Below are positions 8,936-17,640 of a DNA stretch of 64,000 nucleotides, in pieces. Location of the stretch: assembly GCA_944325635.1 (NCBI GenBank), contig CALVBD010000001.1, positions 558,001-622,000 of the forward strand. The letters run 5' to 3'. The notes under the pieces are model-generated. The model was not told the origin of the DNA. It made no database searches and saw nothing but the letters and a program-made list of their open reading frames with translations. This DNA comes from Candidatus Gastranaerophilales bacterium (GTDB lineage Bacteria; Cyanobacteriota; Vampirovibrionia; Gastranaerophilales; Gastranaerophilaceae). A program made the position numbers and the translations under genes. How positions within the stretch are numbered: the first letter of the stretch is position 1; each line of letters starts with the position of its first letter.

Positions 8936-10017
8936 TCTTCAGCTCCGTCCTTTAAATCTTCAGGCAGTTCCGGAATTTGCTTTGATACAACTCCTCCGAG
9001 TTTTTCAATTCTCTTGATTTGATTTAGAATATTGCCGGTACCGTTAAGTTTTTTCAGAGCCGTGTCAAGGGTTGAACGAACTTTCAGCAAATCAGACAAA
9101 AGCCCTGCAAACTTATCAAGCATTGAAGAGCATAACCTCGATATCTCGATAGCATTTTTATTCTGTCTGTCAACAACATGGAATGAATTTATTATCTTTA
9201 AGGCAGCAAGAAGCGTAGAAGGAGACACCGGCATAACTTTATTCTGCCACGCGAAATCCCATAACTTGCAGTCCTCGCAGAACATCATTGAATAACAACT
9301 CTCAATCGGAATAAACATTAGTACATAATCCGGAGAAGCTTCTTCAACCGAATAATCTCTTTTAGCCAATCCTGATATATGAGCCTTTGTAGAATCTATA
9401 AATTGTCTGAGATACAAATCTTTTTCATCTTTATCTTCAGAATTAACATATCCATCCCACGACGAAAGAGAAGTTTTTGCATCAACATAAACGCATTTAC
9501 CTTCAGGCAGAAAAACCGTTGCGTCAGGTCTGCCTTCTCCGGTTCCGAATTGAAGTTTGTATTCTTCATCTTTTCTAAGCCCCGAAGCTTCCAAAACACG
9601 TTCAAGAACGATTTCTCCCCAGTGTCCCTGACGTCTGTTATCGGATTTCATAACATTAACAAGCGAATTTGTATCCTGCGAAATCTTATTACCGGCTTCC
9701 AAAAAACTCTTTATATTTACATCAAAACGCGTAAATTTCTCAGCTTCAACTTTAAAATTTTCCTCTGCTCGTTTTTCAAAATCTTCAATCTTTTCCTTAA
9801 ATCTTTTATAAAATTCCTCGAGTTTTTCACGGTTTTGCTCACTCAATTCTTTTGAACCATCCTTTAAAAGCGCATTTGCCGTACTTTCAAACGACAGCTT
9901 CATCTGCTCAAGCATTGCATCCTTTGATGCCTGCTCATTCTTTTTCCCTAAAAATATAGGAACGTATACTGTAACAGCACCGGCTATAAATCCGATTAAA
10001 AATATTAAAAATTCCAT
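8932..10017 (-). CDS. rmuC: DNA recombination protein RmuC
   Basis: 361 residues from the ATG at 10017, chosen because AGAGGTA precedes it and it begins the membrane anchor (MEFLIFLIGFIAGAVTVYVP); the frame is open for 18 more codons upstream but without a ribosome site. RmuC proteins are membrane-anchored, with a coiled coil (about 35-120) and a PD-(D/E)XK-like nuclease domain. The latter shows GHWGEIVLERVLEASGL, RPDATVFLPEG and the catalytic VYVDAKTSLSSW. The family limits inversions between short inverted repeats. It stands alone and is convergent with the glycosyltransferase gene. Confidence 0.9.
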   Translation of the reverse strand: MEFLIFLIGFIAGAVTVYVPIFLGKKNEQASKDAMLEQMKLSFESTANALLKDGSKELSEQNREKLEEFYKRFKEKIEDFEKRAEENFKVEAEKFTRFDVNIKSFLEAGNKISQDTNSLVNVMKSDNRRQGHWGEIVLERVLEASGLRKDEEYKLQFGTGEGRPDATVFLPEGKCVYVDAKTSLSSWDGYVNSEDKDEKDLYLRQFIDSTKAHISGLAKRDYSVEEASPDYVLMFIPIESCYSMMFCEDCKLWDFAWQNKVMPVSPSTLLAALKIINSFHVVDRQNKNAIEISRLCSSMLDKFAGLLSDLLKVRSTLDTALKKLNGTGNILNQIKRIEKLGGVVSKQIPELPEDLKDGAED

Positions 10018-10123
10018 GTTCTTACCTCTACTCCCGACCGCCAAGCTGATTTTATATATATAATATACCACAAGAAAATTAGACTAAAAAGATTACTTAG
10101 AAAAAATCGATCTCTAAAATCAA

Positions 10124-10207
10124 CCATGCCGCAAAGCATGGTCTAGAGCATGATTGAGAACTTTCCTAAATCCATGGATGTAAATCAATAATTCATGCTT
10201 TACATCC
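10124..10207 (+). other. Hairpins in the region upstream of the response regulator
   Basis: Two inverted repeats lie in the 235-base gap before the response-regulator gene: CCATGC/GCATGG (10124-10141) and GGATGTAAA/TTTACATCC (10176-10207). CATGGATG recurs again near 10225. They could be operators, or structure in a long 5' UTR; nothing decides between these. Confidence 0.35.
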
Positions 10208-10306
10208 TCTAACATCAATCAAAACATGGATGAAGAACACCCTCTGAAAGTTGTAGTATATACAGTGTAGAGGAAAGCAATCAATAAAGTTAAAGAGGGG
10301 AATAAG

Positions 10307-11005
10307 ATGAGAGAGTTCAAGAGAAAAGCCAGAGTTTTATTAATCGACGACAATGCAGATCATTTAAGAGGAATTAAAGAATTAATCAACATTGAAACCA
10401 GCTATGAAGTCGTAGGTACTACAACAAGCGCAAATATGGGTATCAACCTTATTAAAAAATATCAGCCTGATTTAGTACTTATGGATATAAATATGCCGGA
10501 AAAAGACGGCTTACAAGCTATTCAGGAAATCGAAAAACTTGAACTCGAAACAAAAATCATTGCATTAAGCGGCTACGATGATGCTGATTTAATATTTAGA
10601 GCAATGAAGATCGGTGCTAAGGGATATGTATTAAAAACTATGGCATCAGCTCAATTAATCTATGCAATCGATGAAGTATTAAACGGCAAAGTATACCTTC
10701 CGTCGGCTCTTTCTTCAAGATTCTTTGAATACTTCCAAAGAACATTCAAGGAAGAAGCAGCAACTCAAAACGAAGAAAATCTGCTTAATTACCTTACATC
10801 CCGTGAAGAAGAAGTTCTCGATCTTCTCACACAGGGCAATAACTACAAGGCTATTGCAGCAAAACTGTTTATCTCGGAAACTACTGTTAAAACACATGTA
10901 AACAATATTTTCCAGAAATTACAGGTTAATGACAGAACTCAAGCGGTACTCTATGCTCTCAATAACGGATTTGCAAATAAAGTACGTGCAAAAATTTCAG
11001 CATAA
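10307..11005 (+). CDS. NarL/LuxR-type response regulator
   Basis: 232 residues. The receiver domain (8-125) has the acidic pair D14/D15, phospho-acceptor D60 in MDINMPEKDG, S88 and K110 (GYVLKTM). The C-terminal GerE-type helix-turn-helix spans about 163-225 (LTSREEEVLDLLTQGNNYKAIAAKLF, then ISETTVKTHVNNIFQKL). GAGGGGAATAAG gives a good ribosome site. A terminator follows, then a soluble histidine kinase gene, the likely partner. It is probably a DNA-binding activator; the signal and regulon are unknown. Confidence 0.93.
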   Translation: MREFKRKARVLLIDDNADHLRGIKELINIETSYEVVGTTTSANMGINLIKKYQPDLVLMDINMPEKDGLQAIQEIEKLELETKIIALSGYDDADLIFRAMKIGAKGYVLKTMASAQLIYAIDEVLNGKVYLPSALSSRFFEYFQRTFKEEAATQNEENLLNYLTSREEEVLDLLTQGNNYKAIAAKLFISETTVKTHVNNIFQKLQVNDRTQAVLYALNNGFANKVRAKISA

Positions 11006-11025
11006 TTCTTTGTTCAAAAGGACTG

Positions 11026-11056
11026 AAAGGGTTCAGTAAATAACTGAACCCTTTTT
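11026..11056 (+). terminator. Rho-independent terminator after the response regulator
   Basis: 12-bp perfect stem AAAGGGTTCAGT/ACTGAACCCTTT with a 5-nt loop and a U run. It separates the regulator from the kinase gene, so the two are likely transcribed separately, or with read-through. Confidence 0.85.
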
Positions 11057-11118
11057 AATTAATCTTTGAACACGGCACAGGAAAACACCAATTAAATATA
11101 TACAAAGAAAGGTTAAAT

Positions 11119-11778
11119 ATGTCCTCAGAGTTAATAAAAGAACAATCACGTTGCATTGCTCACGAAATCAGAAATCAGGTCTCAATTTGCGATGTTTATT
11201 GCGAAATTATAAAGAAACAGCTTAATAAAACCGGTGTTGAAAATAAATCCATAGAAAATGCCCTTGAATGTATACAAAAATCAGTCAAGATGATTAATAA
11301 TTCTTTGATTGACCTGAAATCACTTGATAATATTAATCCTTCTGTATGTTATTCTAAAAATTTGGTTGAAGAAAGCCTAAAACTGGCAAAAGTTTATATA
11401 TGTGACAAAAAAATTAATATTATATCTAATATTAAATCAAATGAAAAAATTTATGTCGACGAAAATAAATTTCTTGCATGTCTTATTAATTTAATTAAAA
11501 ATGCAATAGAAGCAATTGACATCTCGGGAGAAATCATAGTTAGCGCAGAAACACTTGGCGAAAATGCTGTAATAAGTGTAGCAAATAACGGCAAACCTAT
11601 TTCTCAAACCGCTCAAAGAGACATATTTAAAGAAGGTTATACAACCAAAAAAACTGGAAGCGGTCTCGGATTATACATTTGTAAAAACAATCTTGAATTA
11701 CAAAATGCAAAACTTACATTGACCCAATCAACCTCAAAAAAAACAGAGTTTAAAATAGAAATTCCCGTAATGAAATAA
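11119..11778 (+). CDS. Soluble sensor-less histidine kinase
   Basis: 219 residues with only the kinase core. The phospho-acceptor box is near the start: CIAHEIRNQVS with H15. Then a dimerisation helix pair, the N box LINLIKNAIEAID (about 128-140), and the F/G2 boxes FKEGYTTKKTGSGLGLYICKN (about 173-193). No sensor domain or membrane segment is seen, so it probably takes its signal from another protein, as in cyanobacterial and KinB-like minimal kinases. GAAAGG precedes the ATG. The NarL-type regulator directly upstream is the natural phosphotransfer partner. Confidence 0.88.
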   Translation: MSSELIKEQSRCIAHEIRNQVSICDVYCEIIKKQLNKTGVENKSIENALECIQKSVKMINNSLIDLKSLDNINPSVCYSKNLVEESLKLAKVYICDKKINIISNIKSNEKIYVDENKFLACLINLIKNAIEAIDISGEIIVSAETLGENAVISVANNGKPISQTAQRDIFKEGYTTKKTGSGLGLYICKNNLELQNAKLTLTQSTSKKTEFKIEIPVMK

Positions 11779-11812
11779 AAAATGTCCTCTGCAAGGTTAC
11801 AGAGGACATTTT
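11779..11812. terminator. Bidirectional terminator
   Basis: 12-bp stem AAAATGTCCTCT/AGAGGACATTTT with a 10-nt loop, placed between two convergent genes (kinase and Spy-like). It has a T run on each strand. Confidence 0.85.
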
Positions 11813-11816
11813 GAAA

Positions 11817-12458
11817 CTATTCTGCAGTTGTTTGTGCTGCATTATTCTGAACAGGTGCCGGAGGTGGAGGTGGAAAATCCGGTCTGTCACCGTTTGCTGG
11901 AGGAGGACCAAATTGAGGTCTCATTGCATCGCCATGATGATGTTTTTTAAACTCTTTCTCGAATTTTTTGCGGCCTTCTTCTTTCATTTTCTTCAATTCT
12001 TTTAACTGTTTTTTAGTAAGAATTGATTCAAATTCCTGCATATTTTTCATACGGATTTCGTGAGCTTGTTTTTTCAAGTCTCTGATTTCAGCTTTCAAAG
12101 CTTTTACTTTTTCCTGCTGAGCCTCTACTGCAATTCTTGAACGCATTACAGCATCAATTTCCTGACGTTTTTCTTTTATGGCTTCCATAATAGGCTTCAT
12201 TTGTTCATGGCCTTTCATGCGAATTTCTTTTGCCTTTGCTTTTTGTTCATCTGTAAGTTTAAGACGTTTTTCGAATTCAGCTTTTTTCTTTTCCATATCT
12301 GGTCTTTTAGGCGGTTTTTGCACATCAGGCGCAGCCGGTTGTTCTACTGTTTGTGCAGGTATTGCTGTTGCAGGTTCTACTGTCGGAATTTCTGCGGCAA
12401 AACACTGTGTTGAAACCGTGAAAGCCAGCAAACTTGCTAAAATTAAAGTTTTTTTCAT
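11817..12458 (-). CDS. Spy/CpxP-like (LTXXQ) periplasmic protein
   Basis: 213 residues with a signal peptide (MKKTLILASLLAFTVSTQCFA, cleaved about residue 21). After a Pro/Ala-rich linker comes a long helical region with LKLTDEQKAKAKEIR and LTKKQLKELKKMK, matching the LTXXQ motif pair of Spy/CpxP/ZraP/CnrX proteins, which act as periplasmic chaperones or metal sensors. The tail holds a KKHHHGD cluster and a proline run (PPPPPAP). It is the last gene of an apparent operon with an anti-sigma and an ECF sigma factor (37-base gap), suggesting envelope-stress or metal sensing. Which of chaperone or sensor cannot be told. Confidence 0.8.
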   Translation of the reverse strand: MKKTLILASLLAFTVSTQCFAAEIPTVEPATAIPAQTVEQPAAPDVQKPPKRPDMEKKKAEFEKRLKLTDEQKAKAKEIRMKGHEQMKPIMEAIKEKRQEIDAVMRSRIAVEAQQEKVKALKAEIRDLKKQAHEIRMKNMQEFESILTKKQLKELKKMKEEGRKKFEKEFKKHHHGDAMRPQFGPPPANGDRPDFPPPPPAPVQNNAAQTTAE

Positions 12459-12495
12459 ATGTTTTTTTCCTTTCTTTTCATATACGCCCGAAGGC

Positions 12496-12996
12496 TTATA
12501 GTAAATCTTTTAATTGTTCTGCGAGTTCTTTTTTCGCGTTATATATTCTGGATTTAATTGTTCCTACCGGACAATTAAATTTTTTTGCACAATCTTCGTA
12601 TGTATAACCGTAGATTTCAGAATATATAATTACTTCTTTAAACTTTGGTTTAAGATGATTGATAGCGTCCATAATTCTTTTTTGACGCTCATTTTTGATA
12701 AGTCTCAGCTCAGGAGAGGCCTTTTTATCTTTTATATTCCTGAATACAGTATCATCATCTTCCGAGGTTAAAGTTTCGTGTTTTTTCACGGAGGATTTAA
12801 GATAATCTTTTGTGACATTTTTGGCAATAGTATTTATCCAGCTTTTAAAGCTGCCTTTTTCTTTGTATTTTTCCGAATTCTTCCAGACTTTAAGATAAAC
12901 TTCCTGTTCCAAATCTTCGTTTTCTTCGCCTGAAATCATTCTTATTATGTTTTTCACATTTGCCCTGTTTTTCTTAATTATCTCACTAAAGTTCAT
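12496..12996 (-). CDS. ECF-type RNA polymerase sigma factor
   Basis: 166 residues. Sigma region 2 (about 15-80): EENEDLEQEVYLKVWKNSEKYKEKG followed by SFKSWINTIAKNVTKDYLK. Sigma region 4 (about 110-162): LKPKFKEVIIYSEIYGYTYEDCAKKF and CPVGTIKSRIYNAKKEL. No region 1 or 3, as in ECF sigma factors. Its ATG overlaps the stop of the upstream anti-sigma gene by four bases (ATGA), implying translational coupling. The gene order anti-sigma then sigma is the reverse of the usual order. Confidence 0.92.
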   Translation of the reverse strand: MNFSEIIKKNRANVKNIIRMISGEENEDLEQEVYLKVWKNSEKYKEKGSFKSWINTIAKNVTKDYLKSSVKKHETLTSEDDDTVFRNIKDKKASPELRLIKNERQKRIMDAINHLKPKFKEVIIYSEIYGYTYEDCAKKFNCPVGTIKSRIYNAKKELAEQLKDLL

Positions 12997-13340
12997 TCAT
13001 CCACCATGATTAACCCGTAGGAATCAACAGGGAACCCGTAATCTTCAATACTCAGAACTTGACCGTATCTGATTGTATCCGAGATATCGGTATTCAAATT
13101 GATTACACCAAGGGTTACTCCGCTTAGCAAAATAGCAAAAGCGGCACACGCTACCTTCAACTTTGCCGAAAATTTACGACGATTTAAATATGCTGGTCTA
13201 ACCTCCTTTATCAGTTCGGAAACTTTATCCATAATTTCCTGTTCCTTGCGACAGTCATCACAACTCTCGACATGCTCACGCAGGGTCTTTTCATCTGAAA
13301 AAGTAAATAAAGCTTCGTATTTAGTACATTTTTCTTTCAT
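12993..13340 (-). CDS. Zinc-finger anti-sigma factor with one membrane helix
   Basis: 115 residues from the ATG at 13340, which has GAGG nine nt upstream; a TTG three codons earlier lies right against that site and is unlikely. The N-terminal part has an anti-sigma zf-HC2 pattern, LREHVESCDDCRKEQEIM (H-x3-C-x2-C), that normally holds region 2 of its ECF partner. A single membrane helix (about residues 64-86, KVACAAFAILLSGVTLGVI) is followed by a short periplasmic tail of some 30 residues. It overlaps the sigma gene and probably holds that sigma at the membrane until an envelope signal arrives. Confidence 0.82.
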   Translation of the reverse strand: MKEKCTKYEALFTFSDEKTLREHVESCDDCRKEQEIMDKVSELIKEVRPAYLNRRKFSAKLKVACAAFAILLSGVTLGVINLNTDISDTIRYGQVLSIEDYGFPVDSYGLIMVDE

Positions 13341-13488
13341 GTTTTTCAACCTCTATACTATTATAACGAATTAGAAAAAAATTTGTTCATTTTTCTTTAG
13401 GAAATGTTGAAAAAAATTTTTTTTGGTTTTAATATATGCAGGTCGAAATATAAATTTTACTTAATTCATTAAACAATAACCGGACAAA

Positions 13489-14112
13489 ATGGGATTTCAA
13501 AACTTTTTAAGAAACGTATGCTCCAAACTTGGAGAAAATAACAAACCGACTTATGCTGTAGTTGCGATTGCGGCTGTAAAGGGGATTTGCCGTCCGACCT
13601 TCACTATGATGGACAAAACGGAAAAACCTGAAACTAAAAAATACACGGCACTCAGAGAAGGTTTGACCGAAATTATTGCAATACCGGTATATTTAGCATG
13701 CGGCTATATTGCAGGGAAATGTTCCCCGCTGATAACAAGGAAAGTAACAAAAGATGACTTTCTAACAAATCAGATTAAGCAGGATATTGCAAACGGTGTT
13801 AAAAGCGATAAGGTTACCAAAGCCGTGCAAAACGCGGAAAAACAGCTTGGTAAATACAAAATGCGCGTAACGAACAACTTACGATTTGTCGGAGTATGCG
13901 CAGCTGCATTAGTAGCAATTCCTGCACTGTGCTCATTAACAATAAAACCTGTTATGTCAAAAATTCTCAAAACACCTAAACATGAAGAAAAACCTGAAAC
14001 CCCGCAGGTTCAGACCAATCCGGCATACAACAACATCAATATAAGAAAACAATTCCGGCTTAATGCATATCAAATAAGACCGCAGAGCGGGATGAAAGTA
14101 GGCGGCGTATGA
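13489..14112 (+). CDS. Membrane protein of a lineage-specific paralogous family (1)
   Basis: 207 residues, unrecognised. Two hydrophobic stretches (about 60-82 and 138-160). The N-terminal part CRPTFTMMDKTEKPETKKYTALRE aligns by eye with RPGFILIDNDISPDTKKYAAAKE of the next gene, so the two are paralogs. No signal peptide. The C-terminal 55 residues are polar (Pro, Asn, Gln). Its stop overlaps the next start (ATGA, four bases), so the pair is translationally coupled. Function unknown. Confidence 0.7.
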   Translation: MGFQNFLRNVCSKLGENNKPTYAVVAIAAVKGICRPTFTMMDKTEKPETKKYTALREGLTEIIAIPVYLACGYIAGKCSPLITRKVTKDDFLTNQIKQDIANGVKSDKVTKAVQNAEKQLGKYKMRVTNNLRFVGVCAAALVAIPALCSLTIKPVMSKILKTPKHEEKPETPQVQTNPAYNNINIRKQFRLNAYQIRPQSGMKVGGV

Positions 14113-14714
14113 TAGGACCTATTACAAGTGCACTCACAAGTTCAGGATTAACGAACCTTGTACAGAGTACAAGTTCTTCTGTTGCAACGGAAACCGTGTT
14201 AAAATCCATCGGCAGACCGGGCTTTATTCTGATTGATAATGACATTTCTCCTGATACAAAAAAATACGCGGCGGCAAAAGAGTTCCTCTATCAGGCAACC
14301 TGCCTTGTAATCTATATGGCGCTTGTTGTTCCGGTATTCAAAAAAGGTGCGTTTAAATACGCTAAAAATCATCTTTTCAAAAACATGCCGGATGCTGGAT
14401 TTGATAAATTCAAAGACCTGAAAACTTACGCTCTTTATAGAAAACTTTCCGAAAAAACAATGGAAGATAGACAGCACATCTTGAATGTCAATAAGCTTCA
14501 GGATAGATTTTCTCCGTCAATCAGAACGGAACTTTTGACAAAAGATGATCCTGAAAAATTCAGCAAGATAAAGGGCAGTATTGAATTAGGCTCTTTAATA
14601 GGTTCGGTTCTCGGGCTAGCAATACTGGCGCCGCAGGTAAGCCATGCATTTATCCATCCTGCGCTCAGATTCCTCGGGCTTGAAAAGCCGAAAGAAAAAC
14701 TGCATAATCCATAA
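14109..14714 (+). CDS. Membrane protein of a lineage-specific paralogous family (2)
   Basis: 201 residues, unrecognised. It shares the N-terminal block R-P-x-F-x-x-x-D...P-x-TKKY-x-A-x-x-E with its upstream neighbour, and has two hydrophobic stretches (about 58-76 and 158-180). The larger protein at 17901 has a looser version of the same arrangement (a R-x-x-F start, an acidic residue, then a KE-x-x-x-E segment and a membrane helix). Function unknown; the coupling suggests a heteromeric membrane unit. Confidence 0.7.
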   Translation: MIGPITSALTSSGLTNLVQSTSSSVATETVLKSIGRPGFILIDNDISPDTKKYAAAKEFLYQATCLVIYMALVVPVFKKGAFKYAKNHLFKNMPDAGFDKFKDLKTYALYRKLSEKTMEDRQHILNVNKLQDRFSPSIRTELLTKDDPEKFSKIKGSIELGSLIGSVLGLAILAPQVSHAFIHPALRFLGLEKPKEKLHNP

Positions 14715-14740
14715 ATGATAATTATATGTGAATTTGCAGG

Positions 14741-15034
14741 TTAGGCTGATATATCCAACTTATATAGCTCAAAAAAACTGACCAATTCGCCATTACTTGT
14801 TACTGATTTTATAGCTTTAAACTGAATTGTATTAGAAATATTATCAATAATAGTTATATTTTGTCCTTTTTGTGTCGGCTTCCCTATAAGTTTAGTTATT
14901 TCTTCCATAACATAAGGTACAATACTATTTGTATTCATCTTGTATTTCCTGAGTCCACTTGTTGCTACCATATGTTGCATCTGCATACTCACAAATCTCA
15001 TCTGTTTTTCTACTATATAAGATCGTAATTCCAT
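14741..15034 (-). CDS. Small hypothetical protein, possibly a fragment
   Basis: 97 residues, unrecognised. No clear ribosome site precedes the ATG, and the frame begins within the last codons of a decayed gene upstream, so it may be coupled to it or be a displaced piece of it. It has a methionine-rich N-terminus (MRFVSMQMQHMVATSG) and a possible beta domain (QNITIIDNISNTIQFKAI). Treat as uncertain. Confidence 0.4.
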   Translation of the reverse strand: MELRSYIVEKQMRFVSMQMQHMVATSGLRKYKMNTNSIVPYVMEEITKLIGKPTQKGQNITIIDNISNTIQFKAIKSVTSNGELVSFFELYKLDISA

Positions 15035-15418
15035 ATTTTTTTAAGCATTTGACCATCAGGATCATTAATCGTTGTATTTAAAGGCTCTGATGACGAGCCC
15101 TTTAGGTTATCTGCCACTTCAAAATTTGTCCCGAGTTTATTGTTGACAATATTTAAAATGTTACTCCAAGAATCTTTTAAAGATATTTTTACAGTCTGGC
15201 CCGATTGAACAACAAAGTTTTGTTTTTTTCGTCTAGGTCAGAACCGACGGCATATAAGTTTTCATCGGATTGTTTTGTTTTTCAATTTCCTTAAATATTG
15301 AATTTCAGGTCTGTTTATCAATTTTTTTAGCCTGATCAGCACTTATTCCTAATTCTTGAACAATACCTTGCGATACTCCTTATCCGCCTTGAATAATAAA
15401 CACTCCATCCGTGTTCAT
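15035..15418 (-). pseudogene. Decayed hypothetical gene
   Basis: From an ATG at 15418 with a good AGGAG site, the minus strand reads MNTDGVFIIQGG, then a stop, GVSQGIVQELGISADQAKKI, another stop, then NSIFKEIEKQ. With shifts of frame it continues ENLYAVGSDLDEKNKTLLF and FVVQSGQTVKISLKDSWSN, ILNIVNNKLGTNFEVADNL and finally GQMLKKIWNYDLI. The protein sense survives across at least two stops and two frameshifts, which marks a recent pseudogene. The family is not one I can name. Confidence 0.6.
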
Positions 15419-15720
15419 GTCAATTCTCCTGACTTAAGATAATATGTTTCTCTCATGTTTATATATCTTAATAAAGTATAATAAAGTATTTATGCAGAAA
15501 AAATTGATAGAGCCTTTTCTTATCGCACTACATATAACAATTTATATGTCGATTTTAACCATTTTTAAACTTATCTTTACATTTGGTTACATTATAATAT
15601 ACTGCAGTGCCCTATGGTAATAATTCTATAAAAACATCTTATATGAACTGAACCATATAAAACAAGGTAACTAAAAACCCGGTTTTAGTGTTCAGTCCAT
15701 ATTTACCGATATTTTTTATT

Positions 15721-16206
15721 TTATTTGTTTTTAACCTTTACACCAAGTTTTTCTAGTATATCTGTTAACTCTTCAGTAAACTTGTTAAGTTCTGAGATAT
15801 TCAAATTCTTTTTAAATGTTTTTTCAATACGAGTGGAGTTTTTTGTATTAGTATTTATTTTATTTAAGGTTTCAATTGTATCGTTTAATAAGTCAAAAGA
15901 TTTTATTGCATGTGCCATTATTGTTAAGTTGTTTAAAAATCCTTCTCTACCTTGTTGTTTGATTATAGTATTTATATCTTTTTTATTAATGATTCCGGTA
16001 TTCAGTTTATGCGGATTAGAAGTTAATATAATTTTGTCACCTGTATCTTTTAACGTATAAGATTTTCCCTTTAAATCTTTAGTTGCTTTATGGAAATCTT
16101 TTGCGATTCCTTTGAAAAATTCCAAATCCTTTTTGCCGATATTTTGTAAATATAATCTTGATTGAAAACTAGTTTGGTTATTGTTAATTGAACTATTTAA
16201 CTGCAT
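15721..16206 (-). CDS. Hypothetical helical protein with N-terminal SFQS motif
   Basis: 161 residues, unrecognised; GGAGG lies five nt before the ATG. The N-terminus (MQLNSSINNNQTSFQSRLYL) is Asn/Gln/Ser-rich with a short SF-x-(G/S) motif that recurs in other hypothetical proteins in this window. The rest is Lys/Thr-rich and predicted helical (LNNLTIMAHAIKSFDLLNDTIETLNK). No signal peptide or membrane helix. The preceding gap (16207-16334) and the following one (15419-15720) show no gene. Confidence 0.6.
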   Translation of the reverse strand: MQLNSSINNNQTSFQSRLYLQNIGKKDLEFFKGIAKDFHKATKDLKGKSYTLKDTGDKIILTSNPHKLNTGIINKKDINTIIKQQGREGFLNNLTIMAHAIKSFDLLNDTIETLNKINTNTKNSTRIEKTFKKNLNISELNKFTEELTDILEKLGVKVKNK

Positions 16207-16334
16207 ATTGCCTCCTTAATTAAAATTTTTAAAATAAGGTATACAGAGGTAACAGTTCTGAATTTTAAAATTTGCATTTCAAGAGTAAAAATTTAACAAT
16301 ACTTAACGTATTCGGGTACAGGAAAGCATGTACC

Positions 16335-17633
16335 TCACAAATTATTTAACTTATCAATCGACCTTTTTACAATACATTCAGCCTTAAGCTTCTTATTTTT
16401 GCGTTCTTTTTTCGGAAGTTCTACAGGCGGGACTATTCCCCAGTTTGAATTTATCGGCTGGAATTTGTCATGTTCGGGATTCGATATATATGCACACAAT
16501 GCGCCCAGCATGGTTTCTTGCGGCAAAATGAGCAGCGGCTCATTATTAATAAATCTTGCCATATTTATCCCTGCGAGAAGTCCTGAGGCAATTGATTCCG
16601 TGTAGCCTTCAGTCCCCGTAATCTGCCCCGCAAAAAAGAGGTTCTCTCTCTTCCGTGTTTGCAAAGACGGGTTCAAAAGTTTCGGGGAATTTATGAACGT
16701 ATTTCTGTGCATAACGCCGTAGCGGACAATATTTACATTCTCCAGCCCCGGAATTGACTGCAGCAGTTCTTTTTGTGCTCCCCATTTTAAATTGGTTTGA
16801 AAGCCTACAAGATTAAAAAGTGTTTTTGCAGAATTATCCTGCCTTAATTGAACAACAGCATAATTTTCTTCACCTGTTCTTTTATCAACAAGCCCCACAG
16901 GCTTCATCGGGCCAAACCTCAGCGTATCAACCCCGCGGGACGCCAGAACTTCAATAGGCAGACAGCTTTCAAAAAATTTCGCGTTCTTTTCGAATTCTTT
17001 TAATTCTATTTTTGGCGCATTAATTAATACATTATAGAATTTTTCATACTGTTCTTTATTCATCGGGCAATTTATATAAGAAGCTTCTCCCTTATCATAA
17101 CGGCTTGCCCAGAAGGCGATGTCAAAATTAATACTGTCTTTTTCCACAATCGGCGCTATCGCATCGAAGAAATATAGATGCTCGCTTTCCGTAAAATTTT
17201 TAATTGATTGAGCAAGCGTATCGGACGTTAGAGGACCTGATGCCATTATTACGTTACCGTCAGGAATTTTCTCAACTTCCTCTTTTATAATAGTAATATT
17301 AGGTTCTGCCTCAATTCTTTTTGTAACTGTTTCTGAAAAGCGTTCTCTATCTATTGCAAGTGCGCTTCCGGCAGGGACAGAACATTCCCGGGCAATCTTA
17401 ATCAGTTCTCCACCCAGAAGTTCCATCTCTTTCTTTAGCAGTCCTGAGGCGTTTGAACAATCCGCAGCACCAAGACTATTAGAGCAGACAAATTCGGCGA
17501 ATTTTCCTGTCTTATGCGCGCCTGTAGATTTTTCAGGGCGCATTTCGTATAATTCAACTTCAATTCCGCGTTTTGCGAGCTGTAAGGCTGCTTCGCTTCC
17601 GGCAAGCCCCGCTCCGATTACTTTTACTTTCAT
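16335..17633 (-). CDS. trmFO: tRNA (uracil-54-C5)-methyltransferase, folate/FAD-dependent
   Basis: 432 residues, the family's usual size. TrmFO makes ribothymidine at U54 of tRNA using methylene-tetrahydrofolate and FADH2. The FAD-binding Rossmann motif is at the start (VIGAGLAGSEAALQLAK), followed by YEMRPEKSTGAHKTG, the catalytic-region CSNSLGAAD (C50), LAIDRERF, and the C-terminal FFAGQITGTEGYTESIASG. No Shine-Dalgarno; a TTGACA-17-TAAACT promoter ends seven nt before the ATG, so the mRNA is probably leaderless. A single-gene unit. Confidence 0.96.
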   Translation of the reverse strand: MKVKVIGAGLAGSEAALQLAKRGIEVELYEMRPEKSTGAHKTGKFAEFVCSNSLGAADCSNASGLLKKEMELLGGELIKIARECSVPAGSALAIDRERFSETVTKRIEAEPNITIIKEEVEKIPDGNVIMASGPLTSDTLAQSIKNFTESEHLYFFDAIAPIVEKDSINFDIAFWASRYDKGEASYINCPMNKEQYEKFYNVLINAPKIELKEFEKNAKFFESCLPIEVLASRGVDTLRFGPMKPVGLVDKRTGEENYAVVQLRQDNSAKTLFNLVGFQTNLKWGAQKELLQSIPGLENVNIVRYGVMHRNTFINSPKLLNPSLQTRKRENLFFAGQITGTEGYTESIASGLLAGINMARFINNEPLLILPQETMLGALCAYISNPEHDKFQPINSNWGIVPPVELPKKERKNKKLKAECIVKRSIDKLNNL

Positions 17634-17640
17634 AACAAAA

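Noticed and set aside
15601-15720. Terminator or regulatory hairpin (GAACTGAAC...GTTCAGT)
   Set aside because: Pairing is present but no T run follows on either strand; too weak to call.
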